Numbered from the stretch's first letter, positions 51,807 through 61,614 are shown. The stretch: 64,000 bases of DNA from Terriglobus saanensis SP1PR4 (GCF_000179915.2 NC_014963.1:1798001-1862000), one strand, 5' to 3'. Numbers and translations: made by a program. The notes: generated from the sequence alone by a model not told the origin.

Positions 51807-52496
51807 ATGAAGCGCGCTGTGATCCAAGCCGTCTTCACCGGCCGTCCAAAGTCGATCTCGGATGATCGAGGGACGTGGACTTCCTCGATCATCCGCGACC
51901 GTGCGGAAGGGCCAGTCCCTGTCTCTCTCAGGGGCCTTGCCGGAGACAAGGTCGCCCAGCCGTATCATGGCGGCCCGGGCGCCGCGATCTGTGTCCACCT
52001 GGCCGATCACTATGCCTTCTGGAATGTCCGATACGACATGAACCTGCAAGCAGGAGTCGTTGGCGAAAATATCACCCTGGGAGATATCACCGAAGATCAG
52101 ATCTGCGTGGGTGATCGCGTGCGTCTTGGAACGGCGGTGGTTCAGGTAAGCGGCCCGCGCGTCCCTTGCGCGAATCTGGCGCGTCGGATCGGACGCCCCG
52201 ACTGGGTGAAGCTGACGATCCTCGAGAATCGAACCGGTTTTTATCTGCGCGTGCTCGAACCTGGTGCAGTGCAGGCAGGAGATTCCTGGATTCTTGAAGA
52301 ACGTGTCAATGATGCCGGTTCGATCCCCGCAATCAATCGGTGTATGTATCTGGAGTTCGATCCAGAGTTTGCGCGCGCGATGCTTGAAATGACGGGCCTG
52401 GAAGCGTGGTGGAAAGAACAGGCTCGCCAAAAGATTGAGGATGGTGCTGGCCATTGGACCTCAACCATGAAAGATCCGCAAAAAATCCTCCCATAA
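51807..52496 (+). CDS. MOSC domain-containing protein (YiiM-like)
   Basis: 229 residues. ATG 51807 gives MKRAVIQAVFTGRPKSI. The MOSC core includes LAGDKVAQPYHGGPGAAICV, GVVGENITLGDIT and the cysteine-containing VSGPRVPCANLARRIGRPDW. MOSC proteins handle sulfur for the molybdenum cofactor, and YiiM reduces N-hydroxylated compounds. The C-terminal helical tail (FARAMLEMTGLEAWWKEQ) fits YiiM. No molybdenum-cofactor genes are adjacent. Confidence 0.87.
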   Translation: MKRAVIQAVFTGRPKSISDDRGTWTSSIIRDRAEGPVPVSLRGLAGDKVAQPYHGGPGAAICVHLADHYAFWNVRYDMNLQAGVVGENITLGDITEDQICVGDRVRLGTAVVQVSGPRVPCANLARRIGRPDWVKLTILENRTGFYLRVLEPGAVQAGDSWILEERVNDAGSIPAINRCMYLEFDPEFARAMLEMTGLEAWWKEQARQKIEDGAGHWTSTMKDPQKILP

Positions 52497-52592
52497 TACG
52501 CAGACAATCCGAATGGACTATCCTTGGCGCAGCCTTTGGCTCTTACTCTGCATCACACAGATACGGTCGCTATCACCGTCGTGGAGGGTACA

Positions 52593-52736
52593 GTGCTCAT
52601 TCTTTTAGTTATCTTGATTCTGGTATTCGGTTTTGGTGGCTTTCGTATGGGACCGGGACTTGGGTATTATGGCGGCGGCGGATTGAGCCTCATCCTGACG
52701 ATCGTGCTTATCCTTCTCCTTTTGAAAATAATCTAA
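52593..52736 (+). CDS. Small DUF3309-like membrane protein
   Basis: 47 residues. GTG 52593 follows GGAGGG at proper spacing. Two hydrophobic segments (LILLVILILVFGFGGF and LSLILTIVLILLLLKII) surround a glycine-rich turn (GPGLGYYGGGG), the pattern of DUF3309. The function is unknown; the family is often found near stress genes. The open frame extends to 52524, but that extension is not membrane-like. A strong terminator follows. Confidence 0.75.
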   Translation: MLILLVILILVFGFGGFRMGPGLGYYGGGGLSLILTIVLILLLLKII

Positions 52737-52756
52737 ACCACTCTACGAAGGGTGAA

Positions 52757-52787
52757 CTGGCTCCGTCCTCATACGAGGAGGAGCCAG
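52757..52787 (+). terminator. Strong terminator after the DUF3309-like gene
   Basis: Nested stem CTGGCTCC/GGAGCCAG with an inner CCTC/GAGG, followed by CTTTCTTTTGC and TTTTTC. Confidence 0.85.
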
Positions 52788-52828
52788 CTTTCTTTTGCTT
52801 TTTCAACTAAATATCGCGATCAGTGATC

Positions 52829-55357
52829 TTACTTCGCTTGGCTATTGCTTTCCAGTACGCCAACATCAGCTCCGTTGTTTGCAGAGAAGACGCTGTGCAC
52901 TGTGAAGATACTGTCCTCTCGACAGGCAGGAGAAAAAGCGAGCGGGATTTCAAGCGTTGTCACCCCGCCTGGAGAGATGTTTCCGAGGGGCAAGGGAACG
53001 GGCAGGGGCACCAATACCTTGCATGTTGTGTCGCCGCTTGCCGGCATAACGGTGAAGCTGTTTAGCCGGGCATCCTTTGCCGGTGCTGTGCCCTGGTTCG
53101 AGACTTTCATTCGCCAGAATCGGAGATCTCTTAGTCCGCTGGTTCCAGTAATCGCGCCAATCAGATTCGAGTTTGTAACTACCGGACCGACCGTGATGCT
53201 GTCGAGGCCGGGCGCGAATCCGGAGGAGCCAAAGACGATGCGATTCTGGCCGCCCTGAAGTTGTACTGGCATGGCCGTGTTTGCAGGAGATTCGAAGCTG
53301 CTTCCGTTCAGATCGAGTTCTATCGGAGGATTGCCGTTGATCGCGATCTGGAACGAACGGGGACCGCTGGTGAGGTACTCGATGCCGAGTTGATAAATAC
53401 CTGGATGGGGTACGGTTACATCCGCGAATGTGACCGTGTTTGCGTCACCTGCTCCAAAGCTGCCGATGGAAGCACCTCCGGAACAGAAGCTGCAGCCTGA
53501 GATCGTTGCTGTGCCGCCTAGAATCGCCGCCTCCGCTTCATAGGTGTTGGATTCGGGTGCGACTGCGTTTCCTGTGCCGCTGACGACGATACGATCGAGG
53601 TCTACCGCATAGGTACCCGCGTTATAGAAAGTTATGCTATTTACACCCTGTTGCAAGGTGACCGATACGGTTGTGCTTTGCGGTAGATTGAAGCTGCCGC
53701 CGCCCATGTTCAACGTGGTTGAAGGCCCGTTATTTGCGGAAAATATCAGCGCGCGAGGCCCCTGCGTCATGGCATCGACCTGCATGCGATAGGTGCCAGC
53801 CTTATCCACGCGGACGTTGGTGAAGGTGACTGCGTTCGAGGTTGCAGAGGCGCCAATGTAACCCACCTTCGAGCCACCGGAGCATGCTTGGCATGCATAT
53901 ACTGTTGCGTTTCCGGTCAGCACTGCCGCTTCTGCTTCATAACTCTGTCCTTCCGCCGCGTGCACGACGCCTTGAGGTCTCACTTTTAACAGGCGCGATC
54001 CATGCGGCAATACGACCGTGCTGAAGCTTCCAGTGGAAGGCCCCAGATCGATGCGGTTCCATAGATCTTTCATGGAAGTTACGTTCGTGAAGCCGAGATC
54101 GCTCCAGCGCACCGTTACCCTGGAAGGGATGTCATTCAGATTGAATAGGGCCACGTATCGGTTGCCGGTACCTGCATCTGACAGCCACACGGGCTGCATT
54201 CCTCCGGTAATCTGTGTTGCGGGATGCCCCGATTGGTCGACCGCGAGCAGTTCGTCATTGCTGAAGGCGTTCTTCGCGAACGCATCGAGTTTGGTAAGGT
54301 CGCCACCAAGATAGAGCGGTGCATTTGCCATGCTCCAGATCGTTATTGCAGACTGCTTCTCTTCATCACTCAGACCATCCAAAGCGCCATCGCCCACGTC
54401 CAATGTGTCCAGATCGTTCCACCCAACGGAAGGGCCCGCGTCCTTCTCCCATCCCACCAGGTCATATTGCCGAAGCACGATGCGCGGCCAGTTTGTGAGC
54501 GTAGCGCAGCGGCCTTCGCATTCCACATCGTCGTCGATGCGTCGAGCATTCGCATACTGCTGCCATGTGTTTAGGTAGTCCTTGCTGAGTTGCCAGGAGA
54601 TGGTCAGCCAAATCGGCTTGCCGGTTTTCGCGATGGCGTTGGACCAGGCTGCGACATCCTCCCGGTTATCGATGCTCAAATCATCGCTGTAGGAGCCTGG
54701 AGTGACCGCATCCAGTTTGATGAAATCGAAGCCCCATGACGCAAAGAGCGCAACGACCGAATCGATGTACTCGTGAGAGCCCGGTTTCGAAAAATCGATC
54801 TTATCGTGATAGGGGTTGGGAGAGGCGCCACCAAAGGCGTTGCCTGCGGTCAAAGGCTTCACCACGATGTCCTGCGTGTGGTAAGGAGTGCCCAGGATCG
54901 GATAGTTACCATCTACCGCTGGCTGCTCTATACCAGGGATCCAGTAGATACCAGCTTTCTGTCCATTCGCGTGGATGTGATCGACCATTGCCTTGATGTC
55001 GGGAAAGGTCGTCGAATTCGGAATAGGTCTGCCGTTTCCGTCGAAGCTGCCTTGCCAACCTGAGTCCAGATTGATGTATTGAAAGCCATGTTGTTGCAGA
55101 CCGGAATTGCGCAACGCATCCGACTGCGTTTCCATCGATGCCTGCGTCAGAAAACCGCCATCCAGCGTCTGCTGGCTGAAGCTGCTCCATCCTAGATAAG
55201 GCTTCTGTCCTGCTCCGTTCACTTGTGCTTGCAAAGTGGAAAGGGCAAGTGCGAGTGTGACGAGTAGAACGGCGTTTCTCCACGTGTGTCCTATGTTTTG
55301 GGATGAATATTTCAGCCTGGCTTTGCTGTGTCGTGAGACTAAATCATGGGGGATCAT
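52829..55357 (-). CDS. GH27 alpha-galactosidase with two CBM35-like modules
   Basis: 842 residues, secreted (NAVLLVTLALALSTLQAQ after a basic leader). The GH27 barrel opens KPYLGWSSFSQ. Nucleophile D216 lies in FIKLDAV, and the acid/base is one of D275-D277 in RRIDDDVE. A C-terminal beta-sandwich follows. Two CBM35-like modules start at YEAEAAVLTG and YEAEAAILGG; each carries a CxxC (CQAC, CSFC) likely to form a disulfide. The last 100 residues are a further beta domain of unknown type. Removes terminal alpha-galactose; some relatives act on beta-arabinopyranosides. Confidence 0.88.
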   Translation of the reverse strand: MIPHDLVSRHSKARLKYSSQNIGHTWRNAVLLVTLALALSTLQAQVNGAGQKPYLGWSSFSQQTLDGGFLTQASMETQSDALRNSGLQQHGFQYINLDSGWQGSFDGNGRPIPNSTTFPDIKAMVDHIHANGQKAGIYWIPGIEQPAVDGNYPILGTPYHTQDIVVKPLTAGNAFGGASPNPYHDKIDFSKPGSHEYIDSVVALFASWGFDFIKLDAVTPGSYSDDLSIDNREDVAAWSNAIAKTGKPIWLTISWQLSKDYLNTWQQYANARRIDDDVECEGRCATLTNWPRIVLRQYDLVGWEKDAGPSVGWNDLDTLDVGDGALDGLSDEEKQSAITIWSMANAPLYLGGDLTKLDAFAKNAFSNDELLAVDQSGHPATQITGGMQPVWLSDAGTGNRYVALFNLNDIPSRVTVRWSDLGFTNVTSMKDLWNRIDLGPSTGSFSTVVLPHGSRLLKVRPQGVVHAAEGQSYEAEAAVLTGNATVYACQACSGGSKVGYIGASATSNAVTFTNVRVDKAGTYRMQVDAMTQGPRALIFSANNGPSTTLNMGGGSFNLPQSTTVSVTLQQGVNSITFYNAGTYAVDLDRIVVSGTGNAVAPESNTYEAEAAILGGTATISGCSFCSGGASIGSFGAGDANTVTFADVTVPHPGIYQLGIEYLTSGPRSFQIAINGNPPIELDLNGSSFESPANTAMPVQLQGGQNRIVFGSSGFAPGLDSITVGPVVTNSNLIGAITGTSGLRDLRFWRMKVSNQGTAPAKDARLNSFTVMPASGDTTCKVLVPLPVPLPLGNISPGGVTTLEIPLAFSPACREDSIFTVHSVFSANNGADVGVLESNSQAK

Positions 55358-55536
55358 CGTATAAGCTCCATTCTGCTGTGTTGTGGTCGCACTAAAGAGG
55401 CGGTGGATTTATGGTCCGCCTCAGTTCCGACGCTTTGATCAGAGCAATGCATCCTTGGGAGAGATGTTTGAAATAAAAACCAACAGCAGATTTTTGGGGC
55501 TTCGAAAAGTTCTCTTGAGAACGCGCCACATCATAG

Positions 55537-55552
55537 CCGTGTACGAACACGG
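55537..55552. promoter_or_regulatory. Palindromic operator-like element 1
   Basis: CCGTGT-ACGA-ACACGG, a perfect palindrome apart from its 4-base centre, between the divergent GH27 and TonB receptor genes. The copy at 55671 is its reverse complement. No gene was recognised elsewhere in the 55358-55838 gap. Confidence 0.55.
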
Positions 55553-55670
55553 ATTGCTATAGAAAAAGCAAAGAAGGTATATCAACCAGGTTTTGGTGAC
55601 TTCCGAAATGGAGGGCAAGCCGCAAACTCGCGAAAAGAACCGCGACGGCGGATTATAAAGTTCTCGTTTG

Positions 55671-55685
55671 CCGTGTTCGTACACG
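55671..55685. promoter_or_regulatory. Palindromic operator-like element 2
   Basis: CCGTGT-TCGT-ACACG, the inverted copy of 55537-55552. Both are preceded by AAAGTTCTC within 15-30 bases. Paired sites of this kind suit a dimeric regulator or looping. Confidence 0.55.
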
Positions 55686-55736
55686 AAAAGAAAAATTCCT
55701 TTAATTAGGCAATTTTTGATCAAAAGATAAATTTTG

Positions 55737-55766
55737 TTGACACACGTTACCGTAAGCGTCTACGTT
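55737..55766 (+). promoter_or_regulatory. Receptor promoter with LacI-like operator half
   Basis: TTGACA (55737-55742) as -35 with a weak -10 (TACGTT, 55761-55766). ACGTTACCG (55744-55752), the reverse complement of the GH97-promoter motif CGGTAACGT, sits between them. Confidence 0.5.
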
Positions 55767-55838
55767 GGCTGCGTTTCGTGGACAGGAACGCATTTTCATT
55801 TAGACGGATTTCTCCACGGCAACGAAAGAGGGCAATAC

Positions 55839-58800
55839 ATGCGAAGCTTTTCTCTTCAGGAGAGGTTAGTGAAAAGAGTTTTGCGCTGCCTGCTGCTTGC
55901 GGCGGGTCTCATCTGCGCGAACTCAAGGGGCTTGCTGGCACAAGTCGATCAGGGCGCAATCACCGGTGTGGTGACAGATTCTTCGGGCGCTGCGGTGACG
56001 GGGGCGACTGTGACACTTATCGCTACAGATACCGGGTTGGAATTACAACAGACGACCGATCGATCGGGCATCTATACCTTTGCTCCGGTCAAGATTGGCA
56101 GGTACAGCGTCAAGGCATCCGCAGCGGGATTTGCGTTGACCACTCGCGAGAACCTTGTGCTCAATATTCAAAGCCGCTTGAGTGTGAATCTGAGCATGAA
56201 AGTCGGGGAGCAATCGGAGACGGTAACGGTTTCAACTGCGCCTCCTCTCCTGGAAACGCAGACAGGCGCGATCGGCCAGGTGGTTGAAGCGAAGGTGATT
56301 AATGAGACACCGTTGAACGGTCGTAACTGGGTCTTCATTGCGCAATTGACCAACGGCGTGACGCCTTCGCTCGGTAATACGCGAGGTTCCGGCAAAGGCG
56401 ACTTTATTGCTAATGGCCAGCGTGCGACACAGAACAACTTCATCCTCGATGGCGTTGATAACAACACCAACCTTGTGGACTTTCTTAACGGATCCACGTT
56501 CGTGCAGCGACCGCCGCCGGATGCTCTGGCCGAGTTCAATGTACAAACGAGCAACTACAGTGCGGAGTTCGGCCACTCGGCTGGCGCAGTCATGAACGCC
56601 AGCATCAAGTCCGGAACGAATGCCATCCATGGCAATCTGTGGGAGTACTTTCGCAGCGACAAGATGAACGCCAAGGACTGGAACGCGCAATCCGTTCCGC
56701 GGTTCCATCAGAACCAGTTTGGAGGCACCATCGGTTTTCCTATCCTTCGCGACAAGCTCTTTTATTTTGGAGATGTAGAGGCGAATCGACTTAGTATTGC
56801 CAATGTAGGTATTTATTCGGTGCCCTCGGCGCTTGAGCGGCAAGGAAACTTTTCGGAGTTGCTCAACCCCTCCATCAGTGGCTTCAGCCAGCCGATTCAT
56901 TTGAAGCAGCCGAAATCCAACGGGACGGTGGATCTGGGTACGCCGTGCGGCCGCGCGGAGAACGTCTTCTGCGATGGTGATGCCGATGCAAACGCGTTGC
57001 GCATTCTGAATCTGTATCCGACAGCGAACAGCGGGAGCACTCTTCTCAACAACTATGTTGTGAACGTGCCGAAGTTAGATAACACGGTACAGTTCGATCA
57101 TCGCGTGGATTGGAACTTAAGCCCAAGAGACTTGCTCTACGGTCGCTTCAGCTACGTACATGAGATCGTCAAGAACCAGTTGCCTCTCGGCCCTGTGTTG
57201 GACGGTAGCGGATATGGCGGTTACATCCAATCCAACCTGGCGGAGAACGGAATGGGTTCCTACACGCATACATTCAGTCCGTCCGTGGTCAACGAATTTC
57301 GCTTTGGTTATAACTGGGGCGTCTTCAATTTCGATACTGCCAACGGCAACAATGGGACGATCGCGAGTTCGCTGGGTTTCGGCAATGTGCCTTGCCTTCC
57401 AGGATTTTGCGGTTTGCCACTTGTGCAGTTGCAGGGCTCGGTGGGACTTTCGCAGTTTGGCTCCACCGGTACTTCGCGCGAATCGCAGAACGTCTACCAG
57501 ATCCTCGATAACGTTTCGTACACAAGAGGGAACCACTCCATGAAGTTCGGAGTTGCATTCCAGAACACTCGCTTTTACTACACCTATGCCGACAGTCCGC
57601 GCGGCAACTTCACTTTCAACGGTGACTTCACCAAGATTCCAGGAACCTCACTCAGTTCAGGTGTCGCTGACTTTGTTGCTGGTATCGTCTCGAACGCATA
57701 CATTACCAATGCTCCGCCGATTCACGATCAGGGATGGTACAACTCGTCCTATGGTCAGGATGACTGGCGTGTTACGCCAAAGTTTACGGTCAATATTGGT
57801 CTGCGCTGGGACTTCTACCAGCCATATGCAGAATCACGAGACAAGCAGGCGAACTTTCTTGTGACGGGGCCCGTTGGTGTCGGTACCGGGAGCGGTGTCT
57901 TCCAGCTGCCGACCAGTATTCAGAACACCTTCGCGTTGGCTCCGGCATTTGTAAGTACTCTGGCGGCGAGTAATGTGGGGGTTCAGTATGTCAGCGATAA
58001 CCGTTTGGTTTCGGCTCAGCGAACCAACTTTGCGCCACGCCTAGGCTTCGCGTACCAGTTCGACCCTAAAGCTGTGATTCGTGGTGGCATCGGTATCTTC
58101 TACGGAGGATTGGAAAGCAATGGAAACGGGAACCTTGGCGCAAACTATCCCTTTAACTTGTCGCAGAACTTTCCGGAGCCAACCTGCCAGCCTGGAAACT
58201 GCACAACAAGCCTCCCTTATACTCTGGAAACTGGGCTGCCAACGCTGACACCTACCTCGTCAGCAACGGCGTTTCCGGGCTTCCATTCCACAGATCGCAA
58301 CATTCAGACACCCTATACGCAGAACTACAGCGTATCGATGCAGTACTCCTTCACTAATGATCTGGTCGCGTCGATCGCGTATGTAGGCAATGAGTCGCGT
58401 CACCTCACCACGTACTTTGCGCAGAACTCGGCAACGGCCCTGTATAGCAGCGGTACAAACACCCAACCGCTCCTTCCTTACCCCACGCTCGGCGGCATCG
58501 GTGCGACAACATATACCGGATATAGCAGCTATAACTCGATGCAGTCGAAGCTGGAAAAACGCTTCTCGAATGGGCTGAATTTCCTCGCTACCTATACCTG
58601 GGCGCACGCGATGGACAATTCAAGTTCCTCGGGAGGTCTGTCCACAGCGGTCGGAACCCGCTCTTACTACCTACTCGGCGGGCCCAAGGCAGAGTACACA
58701 AATTCATCCTATGACGTTCGCAATCGCGTGACCTTCAACGGTCACTACGAACTGCCCTGGGGACATGGCCGCAAATACCTCAACAACAATCGCTTTTTGG

Positions 58801-59408
58801 ATCTGGCCATTGGCGGTTGGGAGATCAGTGACACCTTCACCGCGCAAAGCGGTACGCCATTTGGCATCAACACGACCGGCTCCAATGTCTCCGGCGCCAG
58901 CGCCAGGGCCTTCATGGTTGCGGATCCGTATGCAGCAACTGGCGCCTATAACTCCAGCGGTGGAAGCGTGCCTTGCCCTACAACGGTTCGTAATCGCGAC
59001 CACTGGTATAACCCATGCTCTTTCGCCGAACCATTTCGCACGCAGACCTCGGGTAACCTCATATGTGCTGTCGGCGCCACGGTTGGTACCAATGGCTGCG
59101 CCTATCCGGCAGGAGTTACAGATCCCTCTCTTGTACTCCAGTTCCTCGGCGGCAAGCAGAATATCGTCTATGGCCCTGGATACTGGCGCAACGATGTATC
59201 GCTCTTCAAAAACTTCCCGATTGTGAAGGAGCATTACGTTCAGTTCCGAGCGGATCTTTTCAACGTTTTCAACCATCCTTCGTGGGGCAACCCGTCCACC
59301 CAAAACAACAACCCACAGGCAGGTGGCGTGATTACGCAGCCCAAAAACTTCGGGTCAAATACCCCGGATGCTCGATTTATTCAACTGGCGGCGAAGTATT
59401 ACTTCTAA
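55839..59408 (+). CDS. TonB-dependent receptor with carboxypeptidase-regulatory-like N-domain (locus 3)
   Basis: 1189 residues. ATG 55839 follows AAGAGGG and begins MRSFSLQERLVKRVLRCLLL, a signal peptide with a long basic part. The N-domain (QGAITGVVTDSSGAAVTGAT) leads to a plug with the Oar-type motifs TPLNGRNWVFIAQLTNG, FILDGVDNNTNLVDF and SIKSGTNAIHGNLWEYF. The large beta-barrel ends FIQLAAKYYF. It sits between the GH27 and GH97 genes, so it probably imports galactose-containing oligosaccharides. A perfect terminator follows 18 bases after the stop. Confidence 0.9.
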   Translation: MRSFSLQERLVKRVLRCLLLAAGLICANSRGLLAQVDQGAITGVVTDSSGAAVTGATVTLIATDTGLELQQTTDRSGIYTFAPVKIGRYSVKASAAGFALTTRENLVLNIQSRLSVNLSMKVGEQSETVTVSTAPPLLETQTGAIGQVVEAKVINETPLNGRNWVFIAQLTNGVTPSLGNTRGSGKGDFIANGQRATQNNFILDGVDNNTNLVDFLNGSTFVQRPPPDALAEFNVQTSNYSAEFGHSAGAVMNASIKSGTNAIHGNLWEYFRSDKMNAKDWNAQSVPRFHQNQFGGTIGFPILRDKLFYFGDVEANRLSIANVGIYSVPSALERQGNFSELLNPSISGFSQPIHLKQPKSNGTVDLGTPCGRAENVFCDGDADANALRILNLYPTANSGSTLLNNYVVNVPKLDNTVQFDHRVDWNLSPRDLLYGRFSYVHEIVKNQLPLGPVLDGSGYGGYIQSNLAENGMGSYTHTFSPSVVNEFRFGYNWGVFNFDTANGNNGTIASSLGFGNVPCLPGFCGLPLVQLQGSVGLSQFGSTGTSRESQNVYQILDNVSYTRGNHSMKFGVAFQNTRFYYTYADSPRGNFTFNGDFTKIPGTSLSSGVADFVAGIVSNAYITNAPPIHDQGWYNSSYGQDDWRVTPKFTVNIGLRWDFYQPYAESRDKQANFLVTGPVGVGTGSGVFQLPTSIQNTFALAPAFVSTLAASNVGVQYVSDNRLVSAQRTNFAPRLGFAYQFDPKAVIRGGIGIFYGGLESNGNGNLGANYPFNLSQNFPEPTCQPGNCTTSLPYTLETGLPTLTPTSSATAFPGFHSTDRNIQTPYTQNYSVSMQYSFTNDLVASIAYVGNESRHLTTYFAQNSATALYSSGTNTQPLLPYPTLGGIGATTYTGYSSYNSMQSKLEKRFSNGLNFLATYTWAHAMDNSSSSGGLSTAVGTRSYYLLGGPKAEYTNSSYDVRNRVTFNGHYELPWGHGRKYLNNNRFLDLAIGGWEISDTFTAQSGTPFGINTTGSNVSGASARAFMVADPYAATGAYNSSGGSVPCPTTVRNRDHWYNPCSFAEPFRTQTSGNLICAVGATVGTNGCAYPAGVTDPSLVLQFLGGKQNIVYGPGYWRNDVSLFKNFPIVKEHYVQFRADLFNVFNHPSWGNPSTQNNNPQAGGVITQPKNFGSNTPDARFIQLAAKYYF

Positions 59409-59426
59409 CGACGCAGATTTCTCTCC

Positions 59427-59460
59427 GGACAGGGCGTGGACTCGCCCTGTCCTCATTTTT
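59427..59460 (+). terminator. Terminator after the locus-3 receptor
   Basis: 10-bp perfect stem GGACAGGGCG (59427-59436) with CGCCCTGTCC (59443-59452), loop TGGACT, then TCATTTTT. Confidence 0.9.
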
Positions 59461-59481
59461 AGGTCGCTCATGTTTGGTCTA

Positions 59482-59524
59482 TTGACAATCGTGAGGAAAC
59501 GCAGATAATTATCTCCGGTAACGT
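59482..59524 (+). promoter_or_regulatory. GH97 promoter with LacI-type operator
   Basis: TTGACA (59482-59487), 16-bp spacer, GATAAT (59504-59509). CGGTAACGT (59516-59524) lies at the expected transcription start, 8 bases before the start codon. It equals the motif in the receptor promoter and half of the LacI-type palindrome GGTAACGTTACC. Confidence 0.7.
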
Positions 59525-59531
59525 ACACAAT

Positions 59532-61607
59532 ATGGGAAATATGAAGAATTTGCCAATCGATCCGCGCATTGAGAAATATTCGGAAAGACGTTTTGTGAAA
59601 CACGTGTTCTGTCCTGCTGTCGCAGCCTTCGCTTTTTCCTCCATGCTGCTCGCCCAGAAGGGACTTAATCTTTCGTCGCCAAATGGCAAGCTGGTCATGA
59701 GCTTTTCTTTGGACGCGTCGGTGGCTGGCGCGAGTGATGGTAGCGGGCGGCTGCAGTACTCGCTGATGTACCGGGGCAAGTCGCTTATCGATGCATCGGC
59801 GCTCGGTCTGGAGTTGGACGATAAAGCTCCTCTCGGATCGAGAGTGACGATTACCGATTCGACTCCGAACCAAGGCGTAGATGATTATGCTCTTCTGTTC
59901 ACGAAGGTCAGCCATGTCCATGACCCGTACAACAGCCTATCGCTTACGGTGAAGGAAGCTTCGAACAGCGGTGGCAGAAATGGACGGTCCATGGTCGTAG
60001 AAGCGCGCGCCTATGACACAGGAATTGCATTCCGCTATGTGCTTCCGTCCCAGGCTTCGATTACACAGTTGCATCTCAGAGGCGAGCAAACGGAATTTCG
60101 CTTTAGCCAGGATGATACCGCCTGGGTACTTGCGTTACCTAACTATCGTTCCAGCTATGAGAGCGAGTACCTTCGCTACAATCTGTCTGCGTTGTCGAAC
60201 CAGGGTGGTGTAGCCAGCAAATTTCTGATCGGATTCCCAACGCTTCTGCACCAGCCGGGCGGTGCGTGGATGTCCCTGATGGAAGCGGACCTGGAGGGGA
60301 ATAGTTCTGCTTATGTGACGAACCCAACCGGAAGCTGGGCCGGTCACATGCTCTCTGTAAAACTCTCTCCTCGCTGGGACGATCCTGCCTATGCCGTAAC
60401 TGGCACGCTGCCACATCATTCGGCATGGCGTGTACTCGGTGTCGCGGATGAGCCCGGCAAGTTGATCGAGAATAATCTTCAGACTGACCTGAGCCCAGAA
60501 AGCCGCGTGAAGGATACTAGCTGGATTCATCCAGGTAAAGCTTCGTGGAACTGGTGGGTCGACAACGTCAACGGAAAGGGCGAGTCGGGCAATAAGGAAT
60601 TCACGACCGAGACGATGAAGTATTACGTGGACTTCGCGGCGAAGTCGGGCTTCCCGTATTTCTTTTTGGATGCCGGTTGGGCATCGCAGGACATTACCAA
60701 GACCAACGGGCGTGTCGATGTTCCTGAACTGGTAAGGTACGCGGCCGCCAGAAACGTTAAAGTCTGGATCTGGCTTTACTCCGAAGCCGTGATGAAGCAG
60801 ATGAAGGAAGCCTTTCCTGTGTATGAACAATGGGGAGTTGCCGGGATGAAGATTGACTTCGTCAATCGTGATGACCAGGAAGGAATTCAGTTCTTTTACG
60901 ACGTTGCTCGCTACGCGGCGGAGCATCACCTGATGGTTGACTTTCACGGATGCCACACGCCCTGGGGCTTGATGCGCGCGTACCCAAACGTCATGGGCTA
61001 TGAGTCGGTGTTAGGTCTGGAGAATAACAAGGTTGGTCGGAGGGACAGCCCGGTGGACCGTGCAGTGTTTGCCTGGACGAGGCTTTTGGTGGGGCCGATG
61101 GATTACACCGCAGGTGGCTTTGACAATCAGACAGAAGATTCGTTTGTCGCCCGAAACGCCACACCGCAAGTGATGGGCACGCGAGCTCAGCAGCTCGCGC
61201 TGTATGTCGTGTACGAGAACCCGATTCCCATGGTCTCTGATAGTCCGCAGAATTACGACGGCGAAGCGGCTCCGGCCTTTCAATTTTTGAAGGATGTGCC
61301 CACGACCTGGGACGAGACACACGTTATTGGAGGCGAAGTGGGTGAGTACTCCACCATCGTGCGCCGCAACGGCAGGGAATGGTATCTGGGGAGTATGACG
61401 AACTGGACACCGCGTGACTTGAGCGTGCTTCTTTCGTTTCTCGGTTCCGGGCGCTATGTGGCTGAGATCTACGAAGACGGAGCGGATGCAGCGACGTCAC
61501 CGAAACATGTCCATATCCGTAAAGAGACTGTCACTGCGAAATCAACTCTCAAGATCAAGCTCGCGCCGGGAGGAGGAGTTGCGATCCACTTTATTCCTGC
61601 AAAGTGA
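59532..61607 (+). CDS. GH97 glycoside hydrolase (probable alpha-galactosidase)
   Basis: 691 residues. The N-terminal GH97 beta-sandwich starts after a signal segment (FCPAVAAFAFSSMLLAQ) with LSSPNGKLVMSFSLD. The TIM barrel contains SWNWWVDNVNGKGESG, FPYFFLDAGWAS and GMKIDFVNRDDQEG with D442. An aspartate there matches the retaining alpha-galactosidase subgroup, whereas SusB-type inverting alpha-glucosidases use glutamates. The C-terminal beta domain ends GGGVAIHFIPAK. Its own promoter and its proximity to GH27 suggest joint alpha-galactoside breakdown. ATG 59532 has a poor ribosome site; ATG 59541 is possible. Confidence 0.88.
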   Translation: MGNMKNLPIDPRIEKYSERRFVKHVFCPAVAAFAFSSMLLAQKGLNLSSPNGKLVMSFSLDASVAGASDGSGRLQYSLMYRGKSLIDASALGLELDDKAPLGSRVTITDSTPNQGVDDYALLFTKVSHVHDPYNSLSLTVKEASNSGGRNGRSMVVEARAYDTGIAFRYVLPSQASITQLHLRGEQTEFRFSQDDTAWVLALPNYRSSYESEYLRYNLSALSNQGGVASKFLIGFPTLLHQPGGAWMSLMEADLEGNSSAYVTNPTGSWAGHMLSVKLSPRWDDPAYAVTGTLPHHSAWRVLGVADEPGKLIENNLQTDLSPESRVKDTSWIHPGKASWNWWVDNVNGKGESGNKEFTTETMKYYVDFAAKSGFPYFFLDAGWASQDITKTNGRVDVPELVRYAAARNVKVWIWLYSEAVMKQMKEAFPVYEQWGVAGMKIDFVNRDDQEGIQFFYDVARYAAEHHLMVDFHGCHTPWGLMRAYPNVMGYESVLGLENNKVGRRDSPVDRAVFAWTRLLVGPMDYTAGGFDNQTEDSFVARNATPQVMGTRAQQLALYVVYENPIPMVSDSPQNYDGEAAPAFQFLKDVPTTWDETHVIGGEVGEYSTIVRRNGREWYLGSMTNWTPRDLSVLLSFLGSGRYVAEIYEDGADAATSPKHVHIRKETVTAKSTLKIKLAPGGGVAIHFIPAK

Positions 61608-61614
61608 TTGCGTG

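Noticed and set aside
55439-55723. 94-codon minus-strand frame in the GH27/receptor gap
   Set aside because: No ribosome site or family resemblance; it overlaps both palindromic elements and is better seen as regulatory DNA.
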